Source of the DNA: UBA5109 sp038148755
GTDB lineage: Bacteria > Pseudomonadota > Gammaproteobacteria > Pseudomonadales > Pseudohongiellaceae
Length of the DNA stretch: 60,930 bases
NCBI GenBank assembly: GCA_038148755.1
Contig: JAYQWA010000013.1
Coordinates: 1 to 60,930 of the forward strand
Direction of reading: 5' to 3'
Numbering within the stretch: the first letter of the stretch is position 1; every line of letters starts with the position of its first letter. Shown here in pieces: positions 25,406 to 34,610 of the stretch. The notes below the pieces were generated by a model, which was not told the origin of the DNA, searched no databases, and saw nothing but the letters and a program-made list of their open reading frames with translations. The position numbers and the translations under genes are program-made.

Positions 25406-27145
25406 TTAAAAAACCTTGTTGGTTAAAAAATCCAGCGCAGTTTCCAGGGGAATATCCTGACTATCACTGTCTGATCGGTGCTTGTATTCCAGTTTATTCA
25501 GTTCAAGGCTACGCTCGGATATGACCAGGCGATGGGGAATGCCGATTAATTCCATATCGGCAAATTTTACGCCGGGGCTGGTTTTCTTGTCACGATCATC
25601 ATAGAGCACCTCTACACCTGCCGCTGTTAAATCTCTGTAAAGCTTGTCGGCGAGCTGTGATACCTGCTCTGATTTATGGGCGTTCAGTGGAATTAGGGCG
25701 ACATGGAAAGGCGCTATATTTTCCGGCCAAATGATGCCTTTTTCGTCATGACACTGTTCTATTGTTGCGGCAACAATACGGGTCACCCCAATACCGTAAC
25801 AGCCCATTTCCGGAATAATACTTTTACCATTTTCATTTAGGACAGATAAGTTCATGGCTTTGCTGTACTTGTTGCCTAACTGAAAAATATGCCCGACTTC
25901 GATGCCACGTTTTATGGATAAAGTGCCTTTACCATCCGGGCTGGGATCACCTTCAACAACATTTCTTAAGTCTGCAATTGTGCCGGTTTTGCAATCCCTG
26001 TCCCAGTTTACGCCAGTCAAATGATGGCCATCCTGATTAGCGCCGCAGACAAAATCCGACAATACGGCAGCATCTCTGTCAACGATCATCTGAATACCAT
26101 CTGGGAGGTCAACGGGGCCGATTGAACCCGGACTGCAATTCAATACGGCAGTTATCTGTTCGTCATTGGCAAAAGTTAGTGGGCTTTGTATGCCGGGAAT
26201 TTTTGCGGCTTTCACTTCATTAATCTGATGATCTCCACGCAAAACCAGGGCTGCCAGTGCAGTCTGAGCCGAATCTTCATCAGTCGCTGCAGCCAGCACA
26301 ATCAGGGTTTTTACGGTTTGTTCCGCTTTGACCTTAAGCACAGTGCAGACTTCTTCAATACTGGAGGTATCAGGTGTCGCTACCAGCGCCTTATCTTGTG
26401 TTGGTGCAGAGCGCTCGCTGGCAGGTGCCATTGCGCTGGCCATTTCGATATTGGCAGCGTAATCACTGTCAGAACTGAATACGATTTCATCTTCTCCCGA
26501 ATCTGCCAACACATGAAATTCGTGCGAACTGTTGCCACCGATATTGCCTGAATCAGCTTCCACGGCACGGAAATCAAAACCAAGGCGGGTAAAAATTCTT
26601 GCATAGGTCTCGTGCATCAGGTCATAAGTTTCCTGCAAGGAAGCTTTATCGACATGAAATGAATAAGCGTCTTTCATGGTGAATTCACGCGCACGCATGA
26701 CACCGAATCTTGGACGGCGCTCATCGCGGAACTTGGTCTGAATCTGATACAGGTTAATAGGTAATTGTTTGTAGCTGCTGATTTCATTGCGCACCAGATC
26801 GGTGATCACTTCTTCGTGGGTTGGACCCAGACAGAAATCCCGATCATGACGGTCTTTCAGGCGCTGCAGTTCTGGCCCCATTTGTTCCCAGCGTCCGGAT
26901 TCCTGCCATAATTCAGCGGGCTGTACTACCGGCATCGACACTTCAAGTGCGCCAGAGGCATCCATTTCCTGCTGAATGATGCGGCTGACTTTATTAAGGA
27001 CGCGCAACCCCATTGGCATCCAGGTATAAAGCCCGGATGCGAGTTTACGGATCAAACCCGCCTTCAGCATCAACTGATGACTGATAACGACGGCATCAGA
27101 AGGGGTTTCTTTGGTGGTTGCTAATAAATAGTTGGAAGTACGCAT
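25406..27145 (-). CDS. proS: Prolyl-tRNA synthetase
   Basis: A 579-aa class II synthetase charging tRNA-Pro, bacterial type. Motif 2 region FRDERRPRFGVMRAREFTMKD and motif 3 GIGVTRIVAATIE are present, the INS editing domain (about 225-395) is complete, and the C-terminal anticodon-binding domain follows (VALIPLNAHK, EVLYDDRD). The length is normal. It is monocistronic on the minus strand, 93 bases after the HU-like gene, whose transcript ends at a terminator in the gap. Confidence 0.96.
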   Translation of the reverse strand: MRTSNYLLATTKETPSDAVVISHQLMLKAGLIRKLASGLYTWMPMGLRVLNKVSRIIQQEMDASGALEVSMPVVQPAELWQESGRWEQMGPELQRLKDRHDRDFCLGPTHEEVITDLVRNEISSYKQLPINLYQIQTKFRDERRPRFGVMRAREFTMKDAYSFHVDKASLQETYDLMHETYARIFTRLGFDFRAVEADSGNIGGNSSHEFHVLADSGEDEIVFSSDSDYAANIEMASAMAPASERSAPTQDKALVATPDTSSIEEVCTVLKVKAEQTVKTLIVLAAATDEDSAQTALAALVLRGDHQINEVKAAKIPGIQSPLTFANDEQITAVLNCSPGSIGPVDLPDGIQMIVDRDAAVLSDFVCGANQDGHHLTGVNWDRDCKTGTIADLRNVVEGDPSPDGKGTLSIKRGIEVGHIFQLGNKYSKAMNLSVLNENGKSIIPEMGCYGIGVTRIVAATIEQCHDEKGIIWPENIAPFHVALIPLNAHKSEQVSQLADKLYRDLTAAGVEVLYDDRDKKTSPGVKFADMELIGIPHRLVISERSLELNKLEYKHRSDSDSQDIPLETALDFLTNKVF

Positions 27146-27191
27146 ATGCTGGGGAATGATAACCGTTTTGCTTTCATGTTTCTTTCAATAA

Positions 27192-27217
27192 AAAAGCAGC
27201 CCTTGGGCTGCTTTTGA
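27192..27217 (-). terminator. Rho-independent terminator of the HU-like gene
   Basis: On the minus strand GCAGCCC-AAG-GGGCTGC-type pairing (7-bp stem plus flanking A/T pairs) is followed by six T. It lies directly after the HU-like gene and before proS, so it ends the former. Confidence 0.85.
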
Positions 27218-27237
27218 AGTCCTTGCCACTTTAATAC

Positions 27238-27603
27238 TTACTGCAGGGCAAATTCTTTCAGTTTTTTAAGAGGTAATACTTTAACCCTGTTAGTAGCTGG
27301 TTTTTTCGGGATATCCATAAACTCACCTGGTTTAAAGGGGTTAGGGACATTTTTACGAGCCGGACGAGCAGGTCGTTTAACAGCTTTAATTTTTAACAGG
27401 CCGGGCAGGGTGAATTCACCAGCTCCCCGTTTTTTAATGTGTCTTTCGATCAGATCACTCAGCTCATCCAGCACATTAGATACTTCTTTTTTGGTTAGAC
27501 CAGTATTTTCAGAAATAGTGCTGAGGATTGCTGTTTTGGTGTATTTATCCTGAATCGCGGTGGTTTTTTTTGCGGGAGCTTTTGCGGATTTTTTTACAGC
27601 CAT
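27238..27603 (-). CDS. HU-like DNA-binding protein
   Basis: A 121-aa basic protein of the HU/IHF superfamily with a Lys/Ala-rich N-terminal tail (KKSAKAPAKK) before the dimerisation helices (TKKEVSNVLDELSDLIERH) and a beta-arm region GAGEFTLPGLLKIKAVKRPAR with Pro/Arg/Lys. It is longer than classical 90-aa HU, with extra basic residues at both ends. It probably bends and compacts DNA. Its own terminator (27192-27217) and long 5' region (27604-27982) suggest an independent, possibly strong, unit. Confidence 0.85.
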   Translation of the reverse strand: MAVKKSAKAPAKKTTAIQDKYTKTAILSTISENTGLTKKEVSNVLDELSDLIERHIKKRGAGEFTLPGLLKIKAVKRPARPARKNVPNPFKPGEFMDIPKKPATNRVKVLPLKKLKEFALQ

Positions 27604-27982
27604 ACCTTCATCTCTTTTAATTTGAATTGTTAATAAAAAAACTCAGTCATTGTATTACGACAATTTATCAAAACTAGTAATCAGGGTAACAACCAGAATT
27701 AGAGCATTGATTGAGTCCAGATAATTCCAGGAACTTTCATTTTTACACACTTTTATAGTCGAACACTCTATAAAAATGCTGTTCCTAGTCGAGGGGTCTT
27801 TATATCTTTTTCACTCAGAACGGGCAAGAGTTTTATCCGGGTTTTTAAGAAAAATTATCATTTTTTTTAAAGCTAGAGTGTTTTAGATCAAAAATGTTGT
27901 CGGATAAATAAATACTGTACAATGCACCGCTTTTGATTTCGCATAAACAATTAGAAAGTTATATGTATTATTGGGGTGTGAA
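27604..27982. other. Divergent regulatory region, HU-like and fmdB genes
   Basis: This 379-base AT-rich gap holds the promoters of both genes. The visible structure is an inverted repeat (27751-27775) flanked by AGGAAC (27729-27734) and GTTCCT (27781-27786). No ORF or RNA gene was found. Confidence 0.5.
27751..27775. repeat. 8-bp inverted repeat, nested in a larger palindrome
   Basis: TTTTATAG (27751-27758) and CTATAAAA (27768-27775) are perfect arms around a 9-base spacer. Outer arms AGGAAC and GTTCCT add a second, unevenly spaced pair. This could be an operator or a leader hairpin for the HU-like gene. Confidence 0.6.
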
Positions 27983-28375
27983 ATGCCTATTTATGAGTAT
28001 CAGTGTGAATCATGTGGAGCACACTTGGAAAAGTTACAAAAGGTTAGTGACCCGGTGCTGAAAGAATGCCCTGAATGTCATCAACCCAGCTTGAAAAAAA
28101 TGATATCGGCTAGCAGCTTTCGGCTCAAAGGAACAGGCTGGTATGAAACGGATTTCAAGACTGGCAAGAAAAAAAATGGTGCGGAGGGCAAACCAGGCGG
28201 TTCTGAAAACTCGAAAGAAAAGGCGGATAATGCTGGTTCTAACAAAGATAAAGCATCTGCAGAAAAGTCTGGTAGTTCTGGCAGTAGCGCCAAGACAGAA
28301 TCAGGCAAAGCCACGGAGTCTGCCAAGAGCAGTACTAGCAGTAAGGGCAATGGCTCAACTGCAGACTCTAAATAA
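27983..28375 (+). CDS. FmdB-type zinc ribbon protein
   Basis: A 130-aa small regulatory-type protein. The N-terminus MPIYEYQCESCG with ECPEC gives the CxxC...CxxC zinc ribbon of the FmdB family. From about residue 55 the sequence becomes a low-complexity tail rich in Ser, Lys, Gly and Ala, which is long for this family. ATG 27983 is preferred to the TTG at 27971 (GGGGTG upstream). It precedes aspS, its usual neighbour, by 59 bases. Function is unknown; a regulator role has been suggested for the family. Confidence 0.85.
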   Translation: MPIYEYQCESCGAHLEKLQKVSDPVLKECPECHQPSLKKMISASSFRLKGTGWYETDFKTGKKKNGAEGKPGGSENSKEKADNAGSNKDKASAEKSGSSGSSAKTESGKATESAKSSTSSKGNGSTADSK

Positions 28376-28434
28376 GAGTTGATTCAGTAGCTTGTAATCC
28401 AGTATTAATAATGAAGATCAATAAGGTAGGAACT

Positions 28435-30216
28435 ATGCGTAGCCATTATTGTGGTGAATTAAATGAGGCCAATGTCGGAGAGAGTGTTACTCTGTGTGGT
28501 TGGGTGCATCGCCGTCGTGACCACGGTGGCGTGATTTTTCTTGATGTGCGCGACAGGGATGGGATTACACAGGTCGTGTTTGATCCTGATACGAAAGAAA
28601 GCTTTGCCCGGGCAGAGCAGGTGCGTAATGAATTTGTGATACAGATACAGGGTTTGGTTCGGGCTCGCCCTGAAGGAACCCAGAATGCAGAAATGCTAAC
28701 CGGTCAAATAGAAATTTTAGGGAAAGAACTGAGTATTCTGAACACGGCGGAGACACCACCTTTCCAGCTGGACGAGCATATGGAAGTTGGGGAAGATGTC
28801 CGCCTGCGCAATCGTTTTATTGATTTGCGACGCCCCGAAATGCTGAATAAATTACGCATGCGTTCCAAAGTTACCAGTAGCATCAGGCGGTATCTGGATG
28901 ACAATGGCTTTCTCGATATAGAAACACCAATACTGACACGCGCCACACCGGAGGGCGCAAGAGATTATTTGGTACCCAGCCGGACTCATCAGGGCAAGTT
29001 TTTTGCTTTGCCGCAGTCACCCCAGTTATTCAAACAGTTATTGATGGTTGCCGGTATGGACCGTTATTACCAGATTGCCAAATGTTTTCGTGATGAAGAC
29101 CTGAGGGCAGACAGGCAACCCGAATTTACACAAATTGACATTGAGACTTCCTTTTTAGATGAAGAAGCTATCATGCAATATGCCGAGGATATGATCCGTT
29201 CGGTATTCAAGGAGCATCTGGCTATTGAGCTGGCAGAATTTCCGCGCATGACCTATGCCGATGCTGTCCTGAAATATGGCACGGACAGACCGGATTTACG
29301 TAACCCGATGAGCCTGGTGGATATTGCTGATTTAATGCAGCAGGTGGAGTTCAAGGTTTTCAACGCGCCGGCGAACGATCCTGAGTCACGGGTTGTTGTG
29401 ATGAAAGTGCCTGGAGGCGCAGAAATCAGCCGTAAGCAGATTGATGATTACACCAGCTATATCGCTAATTATGGCGCCAAGGGTCTGGCCTGGATCAAGG
29501 TGAACGATATTGGCGCTGGCGTGGAAGGCTTGCAATCACCTATTTTGAAATTTATGCCGGAAGCGGTGATACAGGGCGTGCTTGCCCGTGCCGAAGCAGC
29601 AACAGGAGACATCCTGTTTTTCGGTGCTGATAAAGCTTCTGTCGTTAACGAAGCAATGTCTGCTCTCAGAGATATTGTTGGTAAGGATATGAAATTGCTC
29701 AGTGCTGATTGGGCGCCGCTTTGGGTTGTTGATTTTCCGATGTTTGAAAAGGATAAGGACGGCAGTTTCACGTCTGTACACCATCCTTTTACAGCGCCTT
29801 CATGCAGTCCGGAGGAACTGGTACAGGATCCTGCAAAAGCCCTGTCCCGAGCCTATGACATGGTGCTGAATGGCACAGAGCTGGGTGGTGGATCAATCCG
29901 TATTAACAAGCCAGATATGCAACAGGCCGTGTTCAGAGTATTAGGTATCGATGAAAGTGAAGCCGATGAAAAATTTGGCTTTTTGCTGGATGCCTTAAAA
30001 TATGGCTGTCCTCCACATGGTGGTATTGCCTTTGGTTTGGACAGGCTGGTTATGATGATGACTGGTTCTCAGTCTATTCGCGATGTTATTGCTTTCCCTA
30101 AAACCCAATCAGCCAGTTGCTTATTGACTGATGCCCCCGGCGAGGTTGCCAATAAGCAGTTACGGGAATTGAATATCCGTTTGCGCGAATTGCCCAAGAC
30201 TGAAGCAGAATCTTAA
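28435..30216 (+). CDS. aspS: Aspartyl-tRNA synthetase
   Basis: A 593-aa class IIb synthetase, bacterial type with the extra GAD domain. The N-terminal OB fold (MRSHYCGELN, LCGWVHRRRDHGGVIF), motif 2 (FRDEDLRADRQPEFTQ) and motif 3 (GIAFGLDRLVMMM) are present. The ATG at 28435 is chosen because AGGTAGGA sits just before it and this is the family start; ATG 28411 would add 8 residues. It opens the aspS-yebC-ruvCAB block. Confidence 0.96.
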   Translation: MRSHYCGELNEANVGESVTLCGWVHRRRDHGGVIFLDVRDRDGITQVVFDPDTKESFARAEQVRNEFVIQIQGLVRARPEGTQNAEMLTGQIEILGKELSILNTAETPPFQLDEHMEVGEDVRLRNRFIDLRRPEMLNKLRMRSKVTSSIRRYLDDNGFLDIETPILTRATPEGARDYLVPSRTHQGKFFALPQSPQLFKQLLMVAGMDRYYQIAKCFRDEDLRADRQPEFTQIDIETSFLDEEAIMQYAEDMIRSVFKEHLAIELAEFPRMTYADAVLKYGTDRPDLRNPMSLVDIADLMQQVEFKVFNAPANDPESRVVVMKVPGGAEISRKQIDDYTSYIANYGAKGLAWIKVNDIGAGVEGLQSPILKFMPEAVIQGVLARAEAATGDILFFGADKASVVNEAMSALRDIVGKDMKLLSADWAPLWVVDFPMFEKDKDGSFTSVHHPFTAPSCSPEELVQDPAKALSRAYDMVLNGTELGGGSIRINKPDMQQAVFRVLGIDESEADEKFGFLLDALKYGCPPHGGIAFGLDRLVMMMTGSQSIRDVIAFPKTQSASCLLTDAPGEVANKQLRELNIRLRELPKTEAES

Positions 30217-30266
30217 GCTATTTATAAAGCAGTTATAAATCAGAATAGACAGGGGTGAAATGAGTT

Positions 30267-31016
30267 ATGGCAGGTCATAGTAAGTGGGCCAATATAAAAC
30301 ACCGAAAAGCCGGTCAGGATGCAAAGCGCGCGAAGGTATTTACCAAAATAATCCGTGAGCTTACTGTTGCAGCCAAGCTGGGCGGAGGAGAGGTGGCCGA
30401 TAATCCAAGATTACGTGCTGTGGTTGATAAGGCCTTGAGTGCGAATATGACGCGCGACACAATTGATCGGGCCATCGCACGCGGGGCAGGTAACAGTGAA
30501 AATGAAAATCTGGAAGAGCTGGTTTATGAAGGTTATGGTCCAAATGGCATTGCGATACTGGTGGAGACATTAACGGATAATAAAAACCGTACGGTGGCAG
30601 AAGTAAGACATTGCTTCACTAAGGCTGGTGGAAATCTGGGAACAAGTGGTTCGGTAGCTTATCTGTTTAACAAGACCGGCGTCATTTCTTACTCCCAGGG
30701 GGTAAATGAAGAAGCGCTAATGGAGGCAGCACTTGATGCTGGCGCTGAAGATATCATTAATAACTCTGATGGCAGCATTGATGTTTATACCAGTTTTGAA
30801 AACTTTGGTACAGTTAAGGATGCTCTGGACGCTGCCGGCTTGTCGGCCAGTAATGCGGAGGTGACCATGCTGGCTTCAACTGAAGTTGATCTGGATGCAG
30901 AGAACGCAGAAAAACTGATGAATGTTGTAGATAGCCTTGAAGATCTGGATGATGTACAAAACGTTTACTCAAATGCCAATATTTCTGATGAAGTTCTGGC
31001 GCAACTGGACAGTTAA
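30267..31016 (+). CDS. yebC: YebC/PmpR family translation or DNA-binding factor
   Basis: A 249-aa member of the YebC/PmpR family; the start MAGHSKWANIKHRK is the family signature, followed by VAKLGGG-like and SGSVAYLFNKTGVI. Members act as transcription regulators and, by recent evidence, help ribosomes at poly-Pro stretches. It sits between aspS and ruvC as usual, with GGGGTGA before the start. Nothing unusual is seen. Confidence 0.94.
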   Translation: MAGHSKWANIKHRKAGQDAKRAKVFTKIIRELTVAAKLGGGEVADNPRLRAVVDKALSANMTRDTIDRAIARGAGNSENENLEELVYEGYGPNGIAILVETLTDNKNRTVAEVRHCFTKAGGNLGTSGSVAYLFNKTGVISYSQGVNEEALMEAALDAGAEDIINNSDGSIDVYTSFENFGTVKDALDAAGLSASNAEVTMLASTEVDLDAENAEKLMNVVDSLEDLDDVQNVYSNANISDEVLAQLDS

Positions 31017-31054
31017 GAGCGTATAGTGACATTAACAGAAGATCATATTAGCTT

Positions 31055-31588
31055 ATGGCTGTAATTTTAGGGATCGACCCTGGTTCACGCGTATGTGGTT
31101 ACGGCCTGATTAAAGCCACAGGCAATAAGCTGGAATATATCTCTTCAGGTTGCATCAAGGTTGCTGATTTGCCTTTTACCGAACGCCTGCAAATTATTTT
31201 TGAAGGTGTATCCGAGATTATTGAAAGATATCAGCCCGATGAAGTTGCCCTGGAAGAAATCTTTGTCGGTAAAAGTGCTGTGTCTGCACTCAAGTTGGGT
31301 CAAGCGCGTGGCGCCGTTATTGTTGCCTGTACTAATCTTGGCTTAGCAGTTCACGAATACCCGCCCAATCAAATCAAAAAAGCACTGGTCGGCAGAGGCA
31401 GAGCCGATAAGAGTCAAATGCAACATATGGTGACCTCTATTCTTAAATTGTCTGCAGTGCCTCAGAAAGACGCTTCGGACGCATTGTGTGTGGCAGTTTG
31501 CCATGTGCATACTCAGTCGAGTTTGATTAAGATAGCAGGCGTGCAGGGCAGTCGACGTCGACGTTTACAGGAAGAAATTAAACGTTAA
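31055..31588 (+). CDS. ruvC: Holliday junction resolvase RuvC
   Basis: A 177-aa endonuclease that cuts Holliday junctions at symmetric sites. Catalytic acids are visible: Asp8 in ILGIDPGSR, Glu in VALEEIF, and the Asp pair in KDASDALCVAVCH. The phenylalanine wedge lies in EEIFVGK. The length matches the family. It is followed 36 bases later by ruvA, then ruvB, and the three products form the branch-migration and resolution machine. Confidence 0.95.
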   Translation: MAVILGIDPGSRVCGYGLIKATGNKLEYISSGCIKVADLPFTERLQIIFEGVSEIIERYQPDEVALEEIFVGKSAVSALKLGQARGAVIVACTNLGLAVHEYPPNQIKKALVGRGRADKSQMQHMVTSILKLSAVPQKDASDALCVAVCHVHTQSSLIKIAGVQGSRRRRLQEEIKR

Positions 31589-31624
31589 TTAATGCGGTGT
31601 TAGATAAGGCAATAGACACATACG

Positions 31625-32260
31625 ATGATAGGTAGAATCAAAGGCCTCCTGCTGGAGAAGCAGGCTAATCAGATATTACTGGATGTAAACGGTCTCGGTT
31701 ATGAAGTGGAAGTGCCTATGAGTACACTGTTTCAGTTACCAGAAGCGGGCAAGGAGTTGACTTTACATACGCACCTGGTCGTCAGGGAAGATGCGCAACT
31801 CTTATATGGTTTCTACGAGAGCCATGAACGAACACTGTTTCGCTTGCTGATAAAATTAAATGGCGTAGGGCCTAAAATGGCTTTAGGTATATTGTCAGGT
31901 TTAAATATTCGTGAGCTGGCTGAATGCGTGCATCGCAATGATGTCACTGCTTTAGTGCGCTTGCCGGGGGTCGGTAAAAAAACAGCTGAACGTCTTATTA
32001 TTGAACTGAGAGACAAACTTGAAGACTGGTATCAGGAAGGCGGTGACAATGCTGTTACGAATGAAGGAACTTCCGGGCAGGTTTCGGGCCAAACTAACAG
32101 AATTATTCGTGAAGCTGAGGATGCCTTGATTGCACTGGGATATAAACCGCAGGATGCTGGAAAAGTAATCAATCAGCTTGCCTTAAAGCTGGAAGCACAA
32201 GAAGAGACTTTTGATACCAGCATCCTGGTTCGACTCGCACTTAAAGGCATGGCAGTTTAA
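31625..32260 (+). CDS. ruvA: Holliday junction branch migration protein RuvA
   Basis: A 211-aa protein that tetramerises on Holliday junctions. It has the N-terminal OB fold (MIGRIKGLLLEK), two helix-hairpin-helix motifs (LNGVGPKMALGIL and LPGVGKKTAERLIIELRDK) and the C-terminal RuvB-contacting domain after a Gly/Ser/Asn linker near 145-155. It starts 36 bases after ruvC and lies 26 bases before ruvB. Confidence 0.95.
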   Translation: MIGRIKGLLLEKQANQILLDVNGLGYEVEVPMSTLFQLPEAGKELTLHTHLVVREDAQLLYGFYESHERTLFRLLIKLNGVGPKMALGILSGLNIRELAECVHRNDVTALVRLPGVGKKTAERLIIELRDKLEDWYQEGGDNAVTNEGTSGQVSGQTNRIIREAEDALIALGYKPQDAGKVINQLALKLEAQEETFDTSILVRLALKGMAV

Positions 32261-32286
32261 AGTTTATTGGTGGCGGAAAAGCAAGA

Positions 32287-33318
32287 ATGATTGAAGAAGA
32301 TCGTTTGATATCGGGAGTGGCAGCTGATGCTGAAGTTCAGCAGGATATTGCTATTCGCCCAAATAAACTGACTGACTACATTGGTCAGGATGGCGTTAAG
32401 GAGCAAATGGAGATTTTTATTTCTGCTGCTCGCAAACGCAGTGAGGCGCTTGACCATACACTTATTTTCGGCCCGCCAGGTCTGGGGAAAACAACACTTT
32501 CTCATATTATTGCTAATGAAATGGGCGTAGCCCTGAAAAGTACCTCGGGGCCTGTGCTGGAAAAAGCCGGTGACCTGGCTGCCATGTTGACTAATCTGGA
32601 ATCCGGTGATGTGCTTTTTATTGATGAAATCCACCGCCTGAATCCGGCAGTAGAAGAAATTTTATATCCGGCGATGGAAGATTATCAGCTGGATATTATG
32701 ATTGGTGAAGGGCCTTCGGCACGATCTTTAAAACTAGAACTGCCACCTTTTACCCTGGTTGGTGCGACAACCCGAGCAGGCCTGCTGACTTCTCCTTTAC
32801 GGGACCGTTTTGGCATTGTGCAAAGACTGGAATTTTATTCGGTGCAGCATCTTAAAAGCATCGTCAGCCGTTCAGCCAGTATTTTAAAGGCTGAATGTGA
32901 TGAAGCCGGAGCGGAAGAAATAGCCAGACGTGCAAGAGGGACACCGCGAATTGCTAATCGCCTGTTACGCCGGGTCAGAGATTTTGCTGAAGTTAAGCAT
33001 AGTGGCAGTATTGATCTGGATATTGCAACAGAAGCGCTGGACATGTTGAGTATTGATAAAAATGGATTTGACCATCTGGATCGGCGCTTTTTAATGACGC
33101 TGATAGAAAAGTTTGATGGTGGTCCTGTGGGCATAGACAGTATTGCCGCAGCCATCAGTGAAGAAAAAGGGACGGTGGAGGATGTGCTTGAACCTTATTT
33201 AATTCAACAGGGTTTTATTACCCGTACGCCGCGCGGACGTATGGTCACGGAATATGCTTACAGGCATTTTGGTTTAAAAGGGCGGGATGGCAAGGACTTG
33301 TTTTCGCAGGATCAATGA
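32287..33318 (+). CDS. ruvB: Holliday junction helicase motor RuvB
   Basis: A 343-aa AAA+ ATPase that pumps DNA through RuvA. Walker A FGPPGLGKTTL, Walker B LFIDEIHRL, sensor 1 LVGATTRAGLLTSPLRDRFG and arginine finger RARGTPRIANRLLRRVRDFA are all visible, followed by the C-terminal winged-helix domain. Normal length. Last gene of the ruv trio; a short hairpin (33366-33383) separates it from tolQ. Confidence 0.96.
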   Translation: MIEEDRLISGVAADAEVQQDIAIRPNKLTDYIGQDGVKEQMEIFISAARKRSEALDHTLIFGPPGLGKTTLSHIIANEMGVALKSTSGPVLEKAGDLAAMLTNLESGDVLFIDEIHRLNPAVEEILYPAMEDYQLDIMIGEGPSARSLKLELPPFTLVGATTRAGLLTSPLRDRFGIVQRLEFYSVQHLKSIVSRSASILKAECDEAGAEEIARRARGTPRIANRLLRRVRDFAEVKHSGSIDLDIATEALDMLSIDKNGFDHLDRRFLMTLIEKFDGGPVGIDSIAAAISEEKGTVEDVLEPYLIQQGFITRTPRGRMVTEYAYRHFGLKGRDGKDLFSQDQ

Positions 33319-33411
33319 AGCGTTACTGAAAATTAATTAAGCGATAATTAACTATTTTTAAGCATGCATGAAAAAATTCATGCGGTATGGGAGAGGTGAG
33401 AGAAAACAGGT

Positions 33412-34113
33412 ATGGGTGATTCAATGAATATCTGGAGTATGATCGTAGATGCAACCTGGATAGGGAAACTGGTCATGCTGAGCCTGTTTGTCCTGTCAGT
33501 CATGTCGTGGGTTATTATCGTGCAGAAGTGGATCATTATTAAAGACGCTGAAAGAGAAGTTTTTAATTTTGAAAAATTGTTCTGGTCCGGCATGGATTTG
33601 AGCCAGCTGTTTCGGGATGGCACCAATAAACTGAAAAAAGAAGATGTCACTATTATTGGTATGGAAAATCTATTTCGTTCCGGTTTTAAGGAATTTACCC
33701 GTTTAAGGCAGCAGCCCGGGATTGATTCTGATGCGGTCATGGAGGGTTCGCAGCGGGCTATGCGAGTGGCATTGTCGCGTGAAGAGAGGGTGCTGGAAAA
33801 GCATTTACCCATTCTCGCAACAGTGGCCAGTGTTTCAGTTTATATCGGTTTGTTCGGAACTGTCTGGGGCATTATGAATGCATTCTTTGATCTGGCTAAT
33901 CAGAGCCAGGCCAGTCTTGCTGTGGTTGCTCCCGGTATTGCTGAAGCGTTATTTGCTACTGAAATGGGTTTGTTTGCAGCGATACCGGCAGTGCTTGCTT
34001 TTAACCGCTACTCAGCCAGTGTTAATTCGATTTCTGATAGCTATTACACATTTATGGATGAGTTTTCCAGTATTCTCCATCGTCAGGCTCATACTAAACG
34101 TCAGGAAACTTAA
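33412..34113 (+). CDS. tolQ: Tol-Pal system motor subunit TolQ
   Basis: A 233-aa inner-membrane protein of the MotA/TolQ/ExbB family that, with TolR, harvests the proton gradient. Three membrane helices are seen (near residues 17-40, ILATVASVSVYIGLFGTVWG, and VVAPGIAEALFATEMGLFAAIPAV); the Thr/Gly-rich segments line the proton path. A start at ATG 33424 is an alternative and lies close to GGTGA. The thioesterase gene ybgC, which often precedes tolQ, is missing. First gene of tolQ-R-A-B-pal-cpoB. Confidence 0.94.
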   Translation: MGDSMNIWSMIVDATWIGKLVMLSLFVLSVMSWVIIVQKWIIIKDAEREVFNFEKLFWSGMDLSQLFRDGTNKLKKEDVTIIGMENLFRSGFKEFTRLRQQPGIDSDAVMEGSQRAMRVALSREERVLEKHLPILATVASVSVYIGLFGTVWGIMNAFFDLANQSQASLAVVAPGIAEALFATEMGLFAAIPAVLAFNRYSASVNSISDSYYTFMDEFSSILHRQAHTKRQET

Positions 34114-34136
34114 AGCGCGGAAAAACGGGGAAATTT

Positions 34137-34574
34137 ATGGAAGCACGCAGGCAACGTAAACGCTTGATGGCAGAAATCAATGTCGTGCCACTGATTGATG
34201 TGATGCTGGTATTACTGATTGTTTTTATGATTACTGCGCCTTTGATTACCCAGGGTGTCAGAGTGGATTTACCTGAAGCGGATGCTGAAATAGTAGACGA
34301 TAACGATGAGCTGACTCTTGTCGTATCCATTGATGCTGGCGGTCTGTATTACATCAGTCTCGGTGAAGTCTCTGAAGAGCCGGAACCGGTACCGCTTGCA
34401 ACCATTGGTGAAAATGTCAGTAGAATAATGAATCAAAACCCCGGAGTCCCGGTTTTTCTGGAAGCGGATGCTGCTGTAAACTACGGACTGGTAATGAGTC
34501 TGATGGCGACACTGGAAGATGCAGGAGCGCCCAGTGTGCGTTTAATTACGCAGCCGCCAACACTTAGTCCTTGA
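34137..34574 (+). CDS. tolR: Tol-Pal system protein TolR
   Basis: A 145-aa protein with one N-terminal membrane helix (VVPLIDVMLVLLIVFMITAPL) carrying the proton-responsive aspartate (LIDVML), then a periplasmic peptidoglycan-binding domain. It follows tolQ by 23 bases. The family dimerises and couples with TolQ pentamers. Slightly long Glu/Asp-rich segment (DAEIVDDNDELT) after the helix is common. Confidence 0.93.
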   Translation: MEARRQRKRLMAEINVVPLIDVMLVLLIVFMITAPLITQGVRVDLPEADAEIVDDNDELTLVVSIDAGGLYYISLGEVSEEPEPVPLATIGENVSRIMNQNPGVPVFLEADAAVNYGLVMSLMATLEDAGAPSVRLITQPPTLSP

Positions 34575-34610
34575 ACTGTAAAAAACCATAGTAAGAGTAG
34601 GAATAGAACA

